Notes: generated from the letters alone by a model not told the origin. A DNA stretch of 64,000 bases from Gambelia wislizenii (GCA_030847615.1 JAUMIR010000003.1:284574265-284638264); one strand, 5' to 3'. Shown: positions 47,150 to 58,141, counted from the first letter of the stretch. Translations and numbers: made by a program.

Positions 47150-47449
47150 CTACAAAGGAAAGAAAAAGGAAACTCTGTTTGTTAGGGGAACTAGACTTTT
47201 GGATAACAGAAAATTAATAGAAGTGTGCCCTGCTGTTACTAGCATGTGTGGAGTGAAATGGTTTAGAGAATCGGATTGTATACCTCTTGAAGAATCCAGC
47301 CAAGAGCAAGTGGCTGTTCTCCAGATACTAGGGTTGTAATTCTTCATTTATGTTCTTGTTGAAGGAAGCTACAAGTAATTTTAGCAATCTTCTTCCCATT
47401 GAGAGAAAATCTTTGAAAACCACACAGTTTTCAAAACTTATTTGCAATT

Positions 47450-47690
47450 CAGGATGTATTCTGTGCAAAATTTTCATGTGGCCATTTTGCATAAAAACAG
47501 CATTTTCTCTGCAGGAAATATCATTTTCTCTGCAGGAAATATCATGTTCTGTGCAGAAAATACTGTTTTCTATGCAAATCCACATGTGAATTTTGCATAG
47601 AAAAAGTCCCCAATTACAGCATTTCTGCACAGAAAACAGCTTTTTCTGCACAGAAAATAATATTTCTGCACAGTCTAGATGTAGCCCCAA
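47450..47690. repeat. Short tandem and inverted repeats around TTTCTGCACAGAAAA
   Basis: Tandem units CATTTTCTCTGCAGGAAATAT occur at 47503-47545. Related units follow: TTCTGTGCAGAAAATAC, then in the opposite sense TTTCTGCACAGAAAACAG and TTTCTGCACAGAAAATA. The block is a local array of near-palindromic 18-21 bp units in EVA1C intron 3. Confidence 0.75.
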
Positions 47691-47699
47691 CCAAGTTAT

Positions 47700-48676
47700 C
47701 ATGGCATGAGTTTTGACTTCTATAGTTCTCTTAATGTGATGAAATGGACCCTAGTCCACAGAACCTTTCACTGTGATACATCTGTTAGTCCTTAAGGTAA
47801 CACAAGACATTTGTTAGTTTGGTTAGCTTTTGTAAAACTTATTGTTTTGACCACAGCCTCCAGAATCTCCCAGCCAAAATGACCAGTGGCTAAGCTGGGC
47901 AGAGAACTTGAGGAGTTGTTAAAAAAGTAACTTTTCCAGACTTTGGTTTTGGTGACAGAACTCCTTGTTTTGAGTAAAGTGTTACAATACCAAACACATC
48001 TACAAGGAAAGTAAATCCACCAAAATCAAAAGGAAACAGTGTCTAGGAACAGTGTTTCAGAGACATAAAATTGATTCATTAATTTGAAACTTAACAGTCT
48101 ATGGCTCTCTTTTCCTGAGAAAAACATTACATATTTTTATCAGCTCCAGAAACAAGGTCGCTCAGACAACCTTGGTATTTTTCCTCAAGTTGCCTGATGT
48201 TTGTGCCAAAGCTTTTATATGCTGTCTTGTAGGTAAACAAGCAATGCACATTCTGGTATGAAAAGCTGACATAAAATAATGAGAATAATAAAGTAAGATA
48301 ACAAGTAAGATAACATTATAACTACTTGGAATGCCATTCTTTCTATATATATGTATACTGGAAGGGGGCCTCCCCTACCACCTCAACCTTCTCTGTACCC
48401 TCAAAAATTCCTCTAAAGTGTTGGGGAACTGATTATTGATATTGCAGATGAAGCTGAACATATCAGAACTGTTTCAAGGAGAGGGATTGTTTATTCCTCA
48501 AATCTCTGTTTCCCTTGACCTCAAAAGATTGCTAACATAGGAATGATATTTAGGAATGATAGCCAACTCATGTTCCATATGGCCATTCCATAGGAAGAGA
48601 GAAAGAGAAATAAAGTGGATCTTTAACTAAAAACAAACAAACAAACAAAAACCCACTAGATTTTGGGTCCATAGTA
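47700..48676. other. EVA1C intron 3, nothing recognised
   Basis: No exon or classified repeat was recognised. Confidence 0.4.
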
Positions 48677-48752
48677 TGCCAAGAAAACCCTGTAATAGGT
48701 TCACCTTAGGTCACCATAAGAAATGACTTGAAGGTGCACAACAACAACAAAG
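48677..48752 (+). mobile_element. SINE 3' fragment with ACAACAACAA tail
   Basis: The segment GCCAAGAAAACCCTGTAATAGG, CACCATAAGAAATGACTTGAAGG and CACAACAACAACAA is the last third of the SINE family found at 24111 and 21561. Confidence 0.85.
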
Positions 48753-48881
48753 TATACTGTATATGTTGCACCATGTTCTACACATTACAGGAAAATCCAG
48801 TGATAAATGATTTTGTTCTCTTGCCAATAAAGGGACTCAAAGAAGAAATATAAACGAGTAGGGAAGAAAGAGGGGGGAAGG

Positions 48882-48990
48882 AGTCTCATGGCACCTTTAA
48901 GACTAACTCATTTATTTTAGCATGAGATTTCATGTATTGCAATCCATTTCCTCATATACTGAAACAGACTAACATGCCTATCTTTTTGAA
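48882..48990 (+). mobile_element. Amniote SINE-like repeat, second copy
   Basis: GGAGTCTCATGGCACCTTTAAGACTAACTC and GAAACAGACTAACATGCC are the reverse orientation of the repeat at 31885-32100. Confidence 0.65.
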
Positions 48991-49156
48991 AAGAGGATGT
49001 ATGCATGTGATGGAAAAATAGGCAGGCTAATACAAAGTGGTCAGGAATGCTTATTACAGTACCCCTGAGGAACATTTATTGCCAGCAGACCAAATCTAGC
49101 TTCTCTTCTTCGTAGATCCATTTTCACAAATCTTTTTTATTTTTGTTTTAGACCAA

Positions 49157-49432
49157 GGACTTTATCAGATGCAACAAAAACTGCATCAGAAGAATGTGAT
49201 GATAACAGAAACGGGTGAGATTATCAGACAACAACGTCCTTCAGCCATTCCGGGGGGTGTAGAATGGATGTGAATAAGGTGTCCCTTTTTATTGATGGCT
49301 TAGCCCGTCAATAAAAAATTGACACCTCATCTGTGCTGGTGCTATGCCCCTGGAATGGCTGAGGACACGGGTGTCTGATAATGTTGCCCTTTCTGTTATC
49401 GTCGTGTTCTTCTGACGCAGTTTGACGCAATC
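49157..49432. mobile_element. Foldback MITE
   Basis: The left arm has CTGCATCAGAAGAATGTGATG then ATAACAGAAA, TTATCAGACAAC and CCTCAGCCATTCC. The right arm, read on the other strand, has CTGCGTCAGAAGAACACGACG, ATAACAGAAA, TTATCAGACACC and CCTCAGCCATTCC. The centre is near 49295, around TTTTTATTGATGG/CCCGTCAATAAAAAA. The far right end seems truncated. Confidence 0.8.
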
Positions 49433-49561
49433 ACTGCAGCCACAATCTAGTTCAGTGGTTCAACCAGATCCATGCAAAGATTTCTGTGTCAACATGACAA
49501 TCAAAACAAAAACCAGCAGACATGCAGCAATGACACTTGCCTGTTTCTACAAATTACTTAC

Positions 49562-49685
49562 TAGGTTTGCATTTAAAGGAGACTACGAGGTATTTAGTGA
49601 TTCCTGGACATAAATCAGGGCCAAAAACCCGACTATTGACAAGGAGCTGGCAGGCTCTCAGGTCCTGGCATTCATCCAGTATTTT
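49562..49685 (-). CDS. EVA1C: EVA1C exon 3: end of first SUEL lectin domain
   Basis: The 124-nt exon encodes 41 codons plus one base, from KILDECQDLRAC to VVSFKCKP. It completes the first SUEL lectin domain. The pattern of an RAC core, VNSRVFGPDLCPG and a closing SFKC is typical of SUEL domains, whose cysteines form disulfides in the extracellular space. The acceptor is TTTTAG before 49685. The donor is A/GTAAGT at 49562/49561, a strong consensus. Translation of the minus strand joins in phase 0 to the CAG that ends exon 2 and in phase 1 to exon 4. The exon overlaps no long open frame of its own, so it is easy to miss by ORF scanning. Confidence 0.94.
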
Positions 49686-50139
49686 CTAAAACAGTGAGCA
49701 AAAAAGCAGAGTCTTGAAAAACAGATTATAAGGCTACAACAAATCAAACTCTGACATATTAAGATCTGCGCAGAGCAGCTGTCATCCACTTGTTACCAGA
49801 AACCTTGGTAAAAGTAACCCTTTAAAATATTAATACAGTGATTTCCAAGGCACACTTTGTATGATAGCACAGTATGAGTTCAACATAATTTCCAAGAAAG
49901 CCTCAGTTCTACAGTGCAGATTGGGACATGAGAAACCAAAGTTCAGATCCCTAGTAAGAGTTGCTAGAGGAGGCAGTAGGATTCCCCAGCTGAAAACTAT
50001 GGAGAACTTCTGTACTGAAGAGGGCATTTCAGCCAGTGCTGCTTGTTGTCTGGTTGTGTGTCAAGCAACCTGCAGATATGGCCTCTTCTGCACAGCCATG
50101 AAAGGTAGAGGAGTATGGGTCTCCCTAGTTTTCAATCGG

Positions 50140-50345
50140 GCAACCATATTGTTGTTGTTATTGTTATATTTGTATCTCACCTTTCTCCCAAAATTGGGAC
50201 TCAAGATGGCTTACAATTTTAAAAGAACCATACACCTATAAACATGCAAAAAGTGAACATTAAAATGGAATTAAATTAAAGACAATATTAAAACAGTATA
50301 GATCTACTCTTAAAAGAATAAAATGCAATTTGAGAAAAGGAAAGC
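50140..50345 (-). mobile_element. LINE 3' UTR, L2/CR1-like
   Basis: On the minus strand: GTAAGCCATCTTGAGTCCCAATTTTGGGAGAAAGGTGAG, then ATACAAATATAACAATAACAAC. This is the typical 3' end of an L2-type LINE. Confidence 0.7.
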
Positions 50346-50635
50346 TTTCCTTTTTCTATAGACTGAACAAGATGCCAATAAACAACAACAATAACTGTAT
50401 TTTGGGGTGTAGGCCATTCATGAAGACACGGATGTATGCATCATGTAATTTATTAATGTGGACAATATATTAAATTTATAGAGGAATTCATGGATAAGTT
50501 AACTGAAATCAATACTGTCATTTTATATTTAAGTAAAACACAAACTTCTTAATAGATGCTTCCTGGCTATCAACCGTGCATATTGTGAATTCTGACTGTC
50601 CCTTATTGCTGTTTTGAAAATCTGGCAACACAGTC
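50346..50635. other. EVA1C intron 2, nothing recognised
   Basis: No exon or classified repeat was recognised. Confidence 0.35.
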
Positions 50636-50732
50636 TAAGGCTGCGATCCAGTATTCACTTGCCTTAGAGCAAGTCAACTGAACCCACTGGGGCTTACTTC
50701 TGAATAGGTATTTATAGGATTACATTGTTAAC
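50636..50732 (+). repeat. Interspersed repeat fragment
   Basis: Matches 28640-28735 in GGGGCTTACTTCTGA-TAG and neighbouring text. Confidence 0.55.
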
Positions 50733-52440
50733 ATGGAATTGATTATGCAATAAGACCAAGTTCACAAATATCTTCAAAACTAGAGATGGTCACAGGATTA
50801 GGAACGATATAAATTTTCTTTACCCCTTCAGTGAAAGACTCCAGAATAACACTGTATGTGTGTTCTGTAAAATAACACTGTTCCTAGGTTCCCTGTGTTC
50901 CAGAGAGAGTGGATAGGATGAGATCATCAGAGATTGTTCCCAACAGTTTGATACATTGCATGTGTTTTAGATATGAGAACATTAGAAGACTTTTTATGGA
51001 AGACAAAACCAAACATGTGTCTTTCATCTGAGCGATAAGCAAACACGCCTGTAAAAAATGACTTTGGCACACCCTCACACCCACAACAAGTATTTTTCAA
51101 TCAGAACATGCAATCACTTCCAATTTTTCTTCTGTGCAAGGCTCATGAAATCCCCAGGGACTGAATATGCAAAATTCAGTCCTGATGTCATGCTAATAAG
51201 GACACTTAGAACAGATGTGACCCCACATTTTTTATGAGGACAACTGTACTTTCACATGGCCCAAAGGTCACTTTTCAACTGCAGAGCAGTATATACAAAC
51301 CATTCTTATGAAACCATTATTCCAACCAACACTACAGCTGCTGCACTGAAAAATATTGGGTTATTATTAGAGTTTGGGGGGGGGGGGATTGCTTCTTAGA
51401 CTACAGCCACCATGCTCTCCCAATCAGCAAGGCCACTCCATGATGGCTGGCAGATTCCGGGAAGGAGCAAATACCAGGTTCCTGAATATCACATGGAAAT
51501 GAATTTACAGTTGGCTCTCCACATTCACAGGGGTTAGGGGTACAGAAACCCCGCAAAACTGGAAAAACTGCAAATATCATAAGCCCCTCCACAAACATGC
51601 ATGCTGTAGATTCCTGCCAACAGCACCAGCCTGTCATTCCCTTTCCAACCTTGCCACCACGATGCCTCAGCCAAATTTTAAACTTTTCCCCACCGCACTC
51701 TTCTTCTTCTCAATCCTCCTTTCAGCCACCTCTTCTTCCAGCTGTGTCAGCCCATCACTCCCTTTCCAACCTTGCTACATCACTTGTCTTCCTCTCATGC
51801 CCACTCCTATGACACCACTTCACCCTAGACTCAAGCCCAAAGGATGTTCAGCTGCTGATCTGAAAGGAAAGTCCAAAGCTGCACAATGCATATACTAGGA
51901 ACATGAGAAGCATGAATCAGGAAGCTAGAAACTATAGAACAAGAAATGGAATATGGGAATATTACAATATATGGGGTGAGAAAGCTAAAGTGGACAGGAA
52001 TGAGACATTTTCAATCAGATAATTACATAGTACAGGTATTTCACTCTGTAAATAACAGTCTAAGAAGAAACAGTGTGGCATTTCTGTGTCAAACTGCATT
52101 ATTTCTACAGTGTGGCAGCAGCCTATTTGTATCATTAATTATAATACTATATGTGTTTTTCCTTTTCTGTGCACAGTTGCTGGTTGCTTCCTGACTGGGG
52201 TGGGGTGGGGTGGTTCTCATCTTCCAGCATTATCTCTTGCTTCCTTTTGGGTTGTCTTATCATAGTGTTTCAAAGTTAAAGACATTTAGAAGTGGTTTAT
52301 CATTGCCTCCTTTTGCACAGTACTAACAAGAATTACGTAAAGTGCCACTGCCATTGTCTCTGCCAGTGTCACCCCCCCACAGACTACTACTGCTGTCCAG
52401 TTACGTCCTCTCTCACCCAGTTAAAGTATTTGGCACACTT
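50733..52440. other. EVA1C intron 2, mostly unrecognised
   Basis: CAGTTGGCTCTCCACATTCACAGGGG at about 51510 resembles the left end of a truncated pogo/Tigger-like element. No exon was seen. Confidence 0.35.
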
Positions 52441-52441
52441 A

Positions 52442-52677
52442 GGACATTTTCAGACATGTCTTACCGCACTACAAGTTTGTGGGAGAGCTTTGGCACTGCC
52501 GCGCGGCAGGAACTCCATTTCAGATGATGCCATCCCTCTGGTGAAATCGTCCGTGTCACTTCCGTGTAGGATTGGAGGTGGCTGCACCATATTTCACCAG
52601 ATTTTATTCACAGAAGTTGTCTGTGAATAAAATAGGGCGCAAGCTTGTAGCGCGGTAAGACATGTCTGAAAATGTCC
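52442..52677. mobile_element. PIF/Harbinger-like MITE with perfect terminal repeats
   Basis: The first 26 bp, starting GGACATTTTCAGACATG, are the exact reverse complement of the last 26 bp. With one mismatch the match extends a further 8 bp or so. TTA flanks it at 52439-52441 and 52678-52680. The interior also folds back (AATAAAATCTGG against TGTGAATAAAAT). No transposase is encoded. The perfect ends point to a young insertion. Confidence 0.9.
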
Positions 52678-53169
52678 TTAGTCTGTCTCCTCAGCAAAAG
52701 CTTGTCTGACTTGGGAGACCCCACCAGTAGCGCTGCTACTGTCATTCTAGCTCCTTCCCAAATGAAATCATTCAAAATAATCAACAATCAACAATCAGTT
52801 CCCGTCCCTGGTCTCTCCCATGGCTATGGAGGGTAAAGGCCTTCCCTCCCTCTGACCTCCTTGGCTCTCCGTTCTCTTTGTCTAGTCAGGTCTTTTCCTT
52901 CTCCTCCCCTTTGGTACTCCGGGCTCCCCTTTTAACTTCCCCAGCCTCCAGAACGTTTAACAATTTTATCAAACAGTTCTGGTGAACCAGAACAGATGCA
53001 AATCTGCTGAATGACACCACTGTTCTTGCCTCCTGGGAGCACGTGGTCCTACCATCACAGAAAGGTAGAGCTGTAGTGGGTAAAAAAAATCCCACTACAG
53101 AACCCAATTAAAGGCTCTTTCTCTTAAAAACAGCCAGTTCCTGAAACCCTGTCAGAATAAAACAGTCAC

Positions 53170-53440
53170 TGCCTGCTAACAGAAGTACAAAGGGAGTTCA
53201 GAGCCTAGGAACAACCATCAAGAAGGCCCTCTCTTGGCCTCTCTAGATGATGGGCCTGTGAGTGTGGTAGAACCAAGACAAGGGTCTTGCAGGCCTGAGC
53301 AGGCTTGTATAGTATAATATGGTCCTTAGATCTAAGCCATAGAGAGCTTGATAAATCAAAAGCAGCACTTTGAATTATGCCCAGAGCAGACTGGTAGCCA
53401 GCAGAGTTGTTGTTCCTACCTTTCAACTGTCCTAATTTGT
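53170..53440 (-). mobile_element. L2-like LINE fragment
   Basis: Decayed L2 reverse-transcriptase text: CTGGCTACCAGTCTGCTCTGGGC and TCTATGGCTTAGATCTAAGG read on the minus strand resemble the corresponding part of the L2 copies at 58142 and 55650. Confidence 0.55.
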
Positions 53441-53850
53441 CAGGGACAGACCTGATTAATCCTCTGTCACCTCACTTTTTCAGCTGCTTTTAAAATGTCC
53501 CAGTTTCTCTTTCCTCCATCCACCTTCCCTCTTTGTCCACAACTTACTTCAGTTGCTGCAAGCTGAGTTCAAAGTGCAAAAGTAATTTGCATTCAATTAA
53601 CTCAGCAGGGGGAGAGAAGGGGCAGAATCTTGCCCTTCCCAGTAGGTTCAGGCAAAAGCAAACTGCTGCGCCCTCTCCTAGCTTGTGTGTTGTTCTTGAT
53701 TAATAAACTTTGCTGTGATATTGCTTTGCCACGTGCATCCCAATTATTCATCAGTGAAATGTTGGAGGGCATATTTGTAAAAAGGGAGTGGTGGGCTCCG
53801 TGTATCCAACCACTGTAAACATTATGATTAGAATTGTTTTGGCCAAATGA
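53441..53850. other. EVA1C intron 2, nothing recognised
   Basis: Possibly an insertion within an L2 fragment, since L2-like text is seen on both sides. I do not recognise it. Confidence 0.3.
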
Positions 53851-54150
53851 AGTTTCCCAACAGGCCTCAAAGGCATCCCCATGGAAAGCATGTTACAGTA
53901 ACCCAAATGGTAAGTTTGGCTGTGGCCAGACCTCACATTGGCAAGTAAAGGTACAGCTGACACGTTAGCTTTAAACAATGCAAATGCACTCTCTGCCACT
54001 AAGGCGTTTGGGCATCCAGGCTCAATGCTGAAGCCAGAACACTCAAGCCGCAAGACAGCCTCCAAACAGCCTCTCCCAGTGGTTGCATGTGTGTGCTAAA
54101 TAGCATGGGGGACAAAACAAAACCTTTTCCATGTAATATTGAACAGAACA
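53851..54150 (-). mobile_element. L2-like LINE fragment, continuing
   Basis: The phrases CATGTTACAGTAACCCAAATGG and GTGTGTGCTAAATAGCATGGGGGACA parallel the L2 passages about TACTGCAATCC and TTAAATAGCATCGGGGACAG in the well-preserved copy at 58142-60883. Confidence 0.6.
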
Positions 54151-54516
54151 GTACAGTGGCTCCTCAATCTTTCAGAATACACTTTATGTGTAATCTTTGA
54201 TAAGCCTAGACAAAATTAGTTCTGCTGCTGCTTGGAAGCTGGGACCGGAACTGCTCCTGAAAAGATTTAAGTCTTCCAAGGAAATTCATTGACCTCAACT
54301 CCGTGCCCAAACAACTCAATCAAAACTAGTCAATTTGGCACAAATTAATGTTGGACCACTGGGTGTGAATCTTAATGGCGATGCTCATTGTTCAGGGCTG
54401 TCTTGACCCCTTCTGCTTGGCAAAAGTAGGATTCAGACAGCTCCTGAAGCCAGCTCCTCTCCTCCCTCCTTTCCTCCTTCTATGTGCCAAGCTGGATGGC
54501 AGATTGTTTGTGGTGA

Positions 54517-54583
54517 ATCTGTTTTGCACCACAAATCCAAATCATAGGCATCTGTTTTGCACCACAAATCCAAATCATAGAAC
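54517..54583 (+). repeat. 33-bp direct tandem duplication
   Basis: TCTGTTTTGCACCACAAATCC and AAATCATAG occur twice in tandem, separated by GCA and followed by AAC, with no mismatch in the shared 30 bp. Confidence 0.9.
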
Positions 54584-54697
54584 ACTGAAACAAGTTCTGG
54601 AAGATTTATGCTATTATATCTAATTGCAAACAAACTGCAAACAGTTTAACTTAAATATCAAGATACTTATTTAATAGTTATATACTTTAAACTGGAG

Positions 54698-55262
54698 CGC
54701 TTTCATCAGCGCTGTCTATGCACAATCCTAAATATACACTGGACTGACTATGTGACGAATGTTGTTGTCCTTGAGCAAGCAGGGATCACCAGCATTGAGG
54801 CCATGATATTGAGAACACAGCTGCGCTGGGCAGGGCACGTTTCTAGGATGGAGGACCATCGCCTCCCAAAAATACTACTCTATGGTGAACTCGCCACGGG
54901 TCAGCGTAAGAGGGGTGCTCCAAAAAAGCAATACAAGGACTCCCTGAAACAACATCTCAGGCTTGGCCAAATTGATCACCAACAGTGGTCTGCCCTGGCC
55001 TCACATCGGGAGGCATGGAGACGCACAATCCACAATGCTTCAGCCTTATTTGAGAACTCACGACGAACAAGTCTTGAAGAGAAACGACAACGCAGAAAGA
55101 ATCACAACCCAAAAACATCACCCAAGGAGACCTTCTGCTGTGCTTTTTGCAACTGGACTTGTTTATCTTGGGTTGGCCTTTTTAGTCATCAGCGCGCTTG
55201 CAGAAAGCGTGGGATGAGTCCTTCCTGAATCTTCGCTTGCGAAGAAAAGCCAGAGAGAGAGA
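54698..55262 (+). mobile_element. LINE C-terminal fragment, RTE-like family, copy 3
   Basis: Encodes ILNIHWTD-like text, then MTNVVVLEQAGITSIEAM to RACRKRGMSPS, as in the other two copies, with a finger CAFCNWTCLSWVGLFSHQ. The 158-codon frame is open. The 3' end reads GAAAAGCCAGAGAGAGAGAG. Confidence 0.88.
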
Positions 55263-55649
55263 GGTGTTGTTCAGACATTATAAATCTAGGCTAAAGTATA
55301 CTTTCTCTGTGTTGGAATGAATTAGCTCCTCACAATTTTTCAAGAGTGGGGGGATTAGTTTAGCAAACCATCATACTGGTCTGCTGAATTCTCATAGTGG
55401 TTTGCACTATCGTTCTCCAACCAGATACCTGCCAGATATTTGGAACTGCAACTCTTGCATCAATCACAACTAACATGGCTAATGGTGAGGGTTCATAGAA
55501 GTTGAAATCTTAAGGGCAACAAAAGTAGACAGTTACAGAGTTCTTCATAAATAACAAAAGCTACTCATCTGCAAGCCTACTAAATCCTCCAAACTACAAT
55601 AAAACTATATTCTAGATATAACATCCTGAAATAATCAATTAATTTTGCC

Positions 55650-56580
55650 TTTACTTTACTTATGTATTTATTATATCTCTACCCTGCCAATATCATAAGA
55701 TATCTAAGCAGCTTACAATCAGATCAATTGAACAAATTAAAATGTAAAATACTATGACAAAATGTAGAACAATAAAAATAATGTTAACATTTTAAAAGCA
55801 TATTAAACAATTGCACAGTTTAAAAAGGAGAAGCTTAAAAATTATAAAACCATGTAGGTATACACATTGGGTGATGTCATTAGGCTCCAAAGGCTTTTAT
55901 AAAAAGGCATGTTTTAACTTGGTGCTGAAATGAGACTAATGTTTGCACCAGGTGGGTCTCTAAGGAGAGGGTATTCCACAGTTGGGGTGCCAGAATGGAG
56001 AAGGTTTTCTCCAATGTCTTTACATGGTGTATTGCTCTCACTGGAGGGACATAGAGGAGGGCCCCTCCAGCAGATCCCAGTTCTTGGGTGTGCCTTCAAA
56101 TAGGGCTTTAATTATCATTACCAGTACCCTGAATCCAGCCCGGATATGTATGACAGCCAATTCAATTCTTTAGAAGCATTTTTACATGGTTTCTATAAGC
56201 TGTTTCTATGAGCACTCTAGATGCTGCATTTTGCACTAGCTTCAGCTTCTGAGTAGTCTTCAAGGGCAGTCGCACATAGAGTACACTGCAGCAGTCTAAC
56301 CAGGAGGTTGCCAGTTCATGATCTACTGTGGCAAGATAACCCCTGTCCAGGAAAGACTATAGTTGTTGGACCAACCAAAGCTGGTATCAAGCACTTTGAG
56401 CCACAGAGTCCACTTGGGCCCCTAGTGACAAACAGCTGATCATCTACTCCTTAAGGGGGAATGCAACCCCATTTACGATGTATCACTTACCCAGTTCTTT
56501 GATTTGGGAAGCGCAACTCACAGAGTGTCTGTCTTATTGTGATTCAGCATCAATTTATTGGTTCTCATTGAGCCCATTAC
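55650..56580 (-). mobile_element. L2 LINE 3' half, decayed
   Basis: On the minus strand it has the same order of passages as the copy at 58142-60883: ATAAAGCCCTATTTGAAGG (FKAL), CTGTGGAATACCCTCTCC (LWN-LP), the acidic start of the UTR and GGTAGAGATATAATAAATACAT as tail. Frameshifts are frequent. It stops about 90 bp short of EVA1C exon 2. Confidence 0.8.
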
Positions 56581-56671
56581 TTTGAATTTTAATAACTATA
56601 AGTTACAACTGAATAATTATCTAGAAACATTTAGAAGCTGATGTTTTTACAAATACTGCTATAGGCAATAC

Positions 56672-56868
56672 CTGTAAGGTAGTAGATGTCACACAGTTTA
56701 GGGGCTCTCTCATCATGGCTTCAGGCTGCTGTGCACTACACAATTGGTAAGCTTGCCCATAATATGCAGATTGGACACTTATTGTTGAATGCCGAGGACA
56801 CTGCAGACGCAATTGTTCACCATCGCAGGCATACGCAGTGTGGTTTTGCAGAAGTTTGGTTAGGTAAC
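56672..56868 (-). CDS. EVA1C: EVA1C exon 2: start of first SUEL lectin domain
   Basis: The 197-nt exon encodes 65 full codons, beginning within a split Gly followed by YLTKLLQNHTAYACDG. It covers the N-terminal part of the first SUEL (rhamnose/galactose-binding) lectin domain. It includes a possible N-glycosylation site (NHT) and the conserved block LQCPRHSTISVQSAYYG, which I recognise as EVA1C. The acceptor is TTTTCTAG before 56868. The donor is CAG/GTATTG at 56672/56671, ending in phase 0. It lies directly downstream, in gene order, of the transposon-rich intron 1. A decayed L2 fragment ends about 90 bp past the donor. Recognition is by family memory and the splice frame; I ran no alignment. 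Confidence 0.94.
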
Positions 56869-57832
56869 CTAGAAAATATTTAGCTGTGTTACATTTAATG
56901 CTGAACTAAAGCTTTTCTCCTTACGTTAACATGAAAACTGTTAGATTATAATAGGCTTTACTTGCAGCTCAAGGTACTGGTTTGAATCCAGGCCCAGCTA
57001 TACCTAGAGTAGACCCCTGATATTGAGTTGAGTTGATTGATTTCAGTGGATCAACTCTAAGTACGACTAAGTCTGAATCCAGTCCTCTGTTTTTACAACC
57101 ATTTTTACATGTGACCTACAGAAGACTATTGAACAGTCACATTAGAATCTAATCCAGCCACTCAGTAGATGGTCCTCTGGTCAGGGCTAAACCTATCACC
57201 AGGCAGAGATAGTCATCTCAGGTGCTTGATGGTGTGAAGCAGCAAGCAGGCATTAGCAGCCATTGCCTGCCTGGAGGACAGAATGTATGTTTTAGATAGC
57301 CTGCTCTGTACATCCTAAATTAGCCTGCTATCTTCAGAGGAACATCCCATCACCAGTAAGTGAGGGCTTCCACTTACCCAACCACTGTCACCAAATGTGT
57401 GGACTTCCACAAATCCTACCGCTGCTACCAATTGTGAGGGCTTCCACTTATTCCCACCACCAATTCTTTGCCACCAATGTGAGGACCTTCTCCTGTCCCA
57501 CTTCTATGGTCTCAAATGTGGGGACCTACTAGATGCCCTCTTGGTTCCAATGTAAGACTTTATTTATCTAATCTCCCCACCAGACACTACCACTCTTGAG
57601 TACCTGCTGACACCACAGACATCATGTGTTTGAATTCAAGATTTCCATTATTCCTTATGTAACATTCTCAGAGGCTCAAGTGATTTATTAAAAAAAAAAA
57701 TCAAACATAACATTAAAGATTACTTATTTAATACATCTAAATCCTGACTGACACTACTCTGACTCACATCTCTCACTCATATCCTAACTAACTCTGACCC
57801 TGACTCTAATCTCTGTGTCTGGCTCTGACTAA
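56869..57832. other. EVA1C intron 1, mostly unrecognised
   Basis: A short stretch at about 57030-57090 (TTTCAGTGGATCAACTCTAAGTACGACTAAG) is an interspersed repeat also seen near 25490. No exon was recognised. Confidence 0.4.
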
Positions 57833-58141
57833 GGGCTAGTCTACACCAGGCACAAACCGTGAATACTCCCTGAATCTGGCCCAGTAGTGCCATACAATTT
57901 TGTGTGGACTTTCCCCTGAATCTGGTACGATAGTGAAACACAGTGCAGGGCCCTATTTGCACCAAACTCAGGGAATAGCCCCTTAATCCAAGTTTTAGAA
58001 AACTCACACTTTTCTCCAGACTTTGCTGGAAACTGCCATGTGAACAATCCACCTGCACTGGATTCAGGGGGGTAGGGAGAAAAGGAAGGACAAGCGCTGC
58101 TTGAGGTGCTGCAAATTCCTCCCCTTCTCAGCACCACTTCT

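Larger units (their letters stand above)
10330..56868 (-). other. EVA1C: EVA1C gene, partial (coding exons 2-8)
   Basis: This is the only host protein gene I can support. The seven coding segments add up to 1217 nt, i.e. 2 nt of a split codon, 404 sense codons and a stop. Every internal join keeps frame: the junction phases are 1 (into exon 2), 0, 1, 1, 1, 1, 1. The predicted protein follows vertebrate EVA1C from the end of the signal-peptide region through two SUEL lectin domains, a transmembrane helix and the FAM176 tail. From family knowledge, EVA1C is a single-pass membrane protein related to C. elegans EVA-1, a SLT-1/Slit co-receptor in axon guidance, and it binds heparin. Exon 1 (start codon, signal peptide) was not recognised. 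It probably lies past 64000, because the gene runs right to left. Introns are stuffed with transposons, but no exon is broken. Confidence 0.95.

Noticed and set aside
47450..47690. CRISPR-like array
   Set aside because: The units are near-palindromic and contiguous without regular unique spacers, and the DNA is vertebrate.
47350..47702. Frames with repeated SCREN/SVQK-type peptides
   Set aside because: They are translations of the short tandem array at 47450-47690, not a repeat protein.
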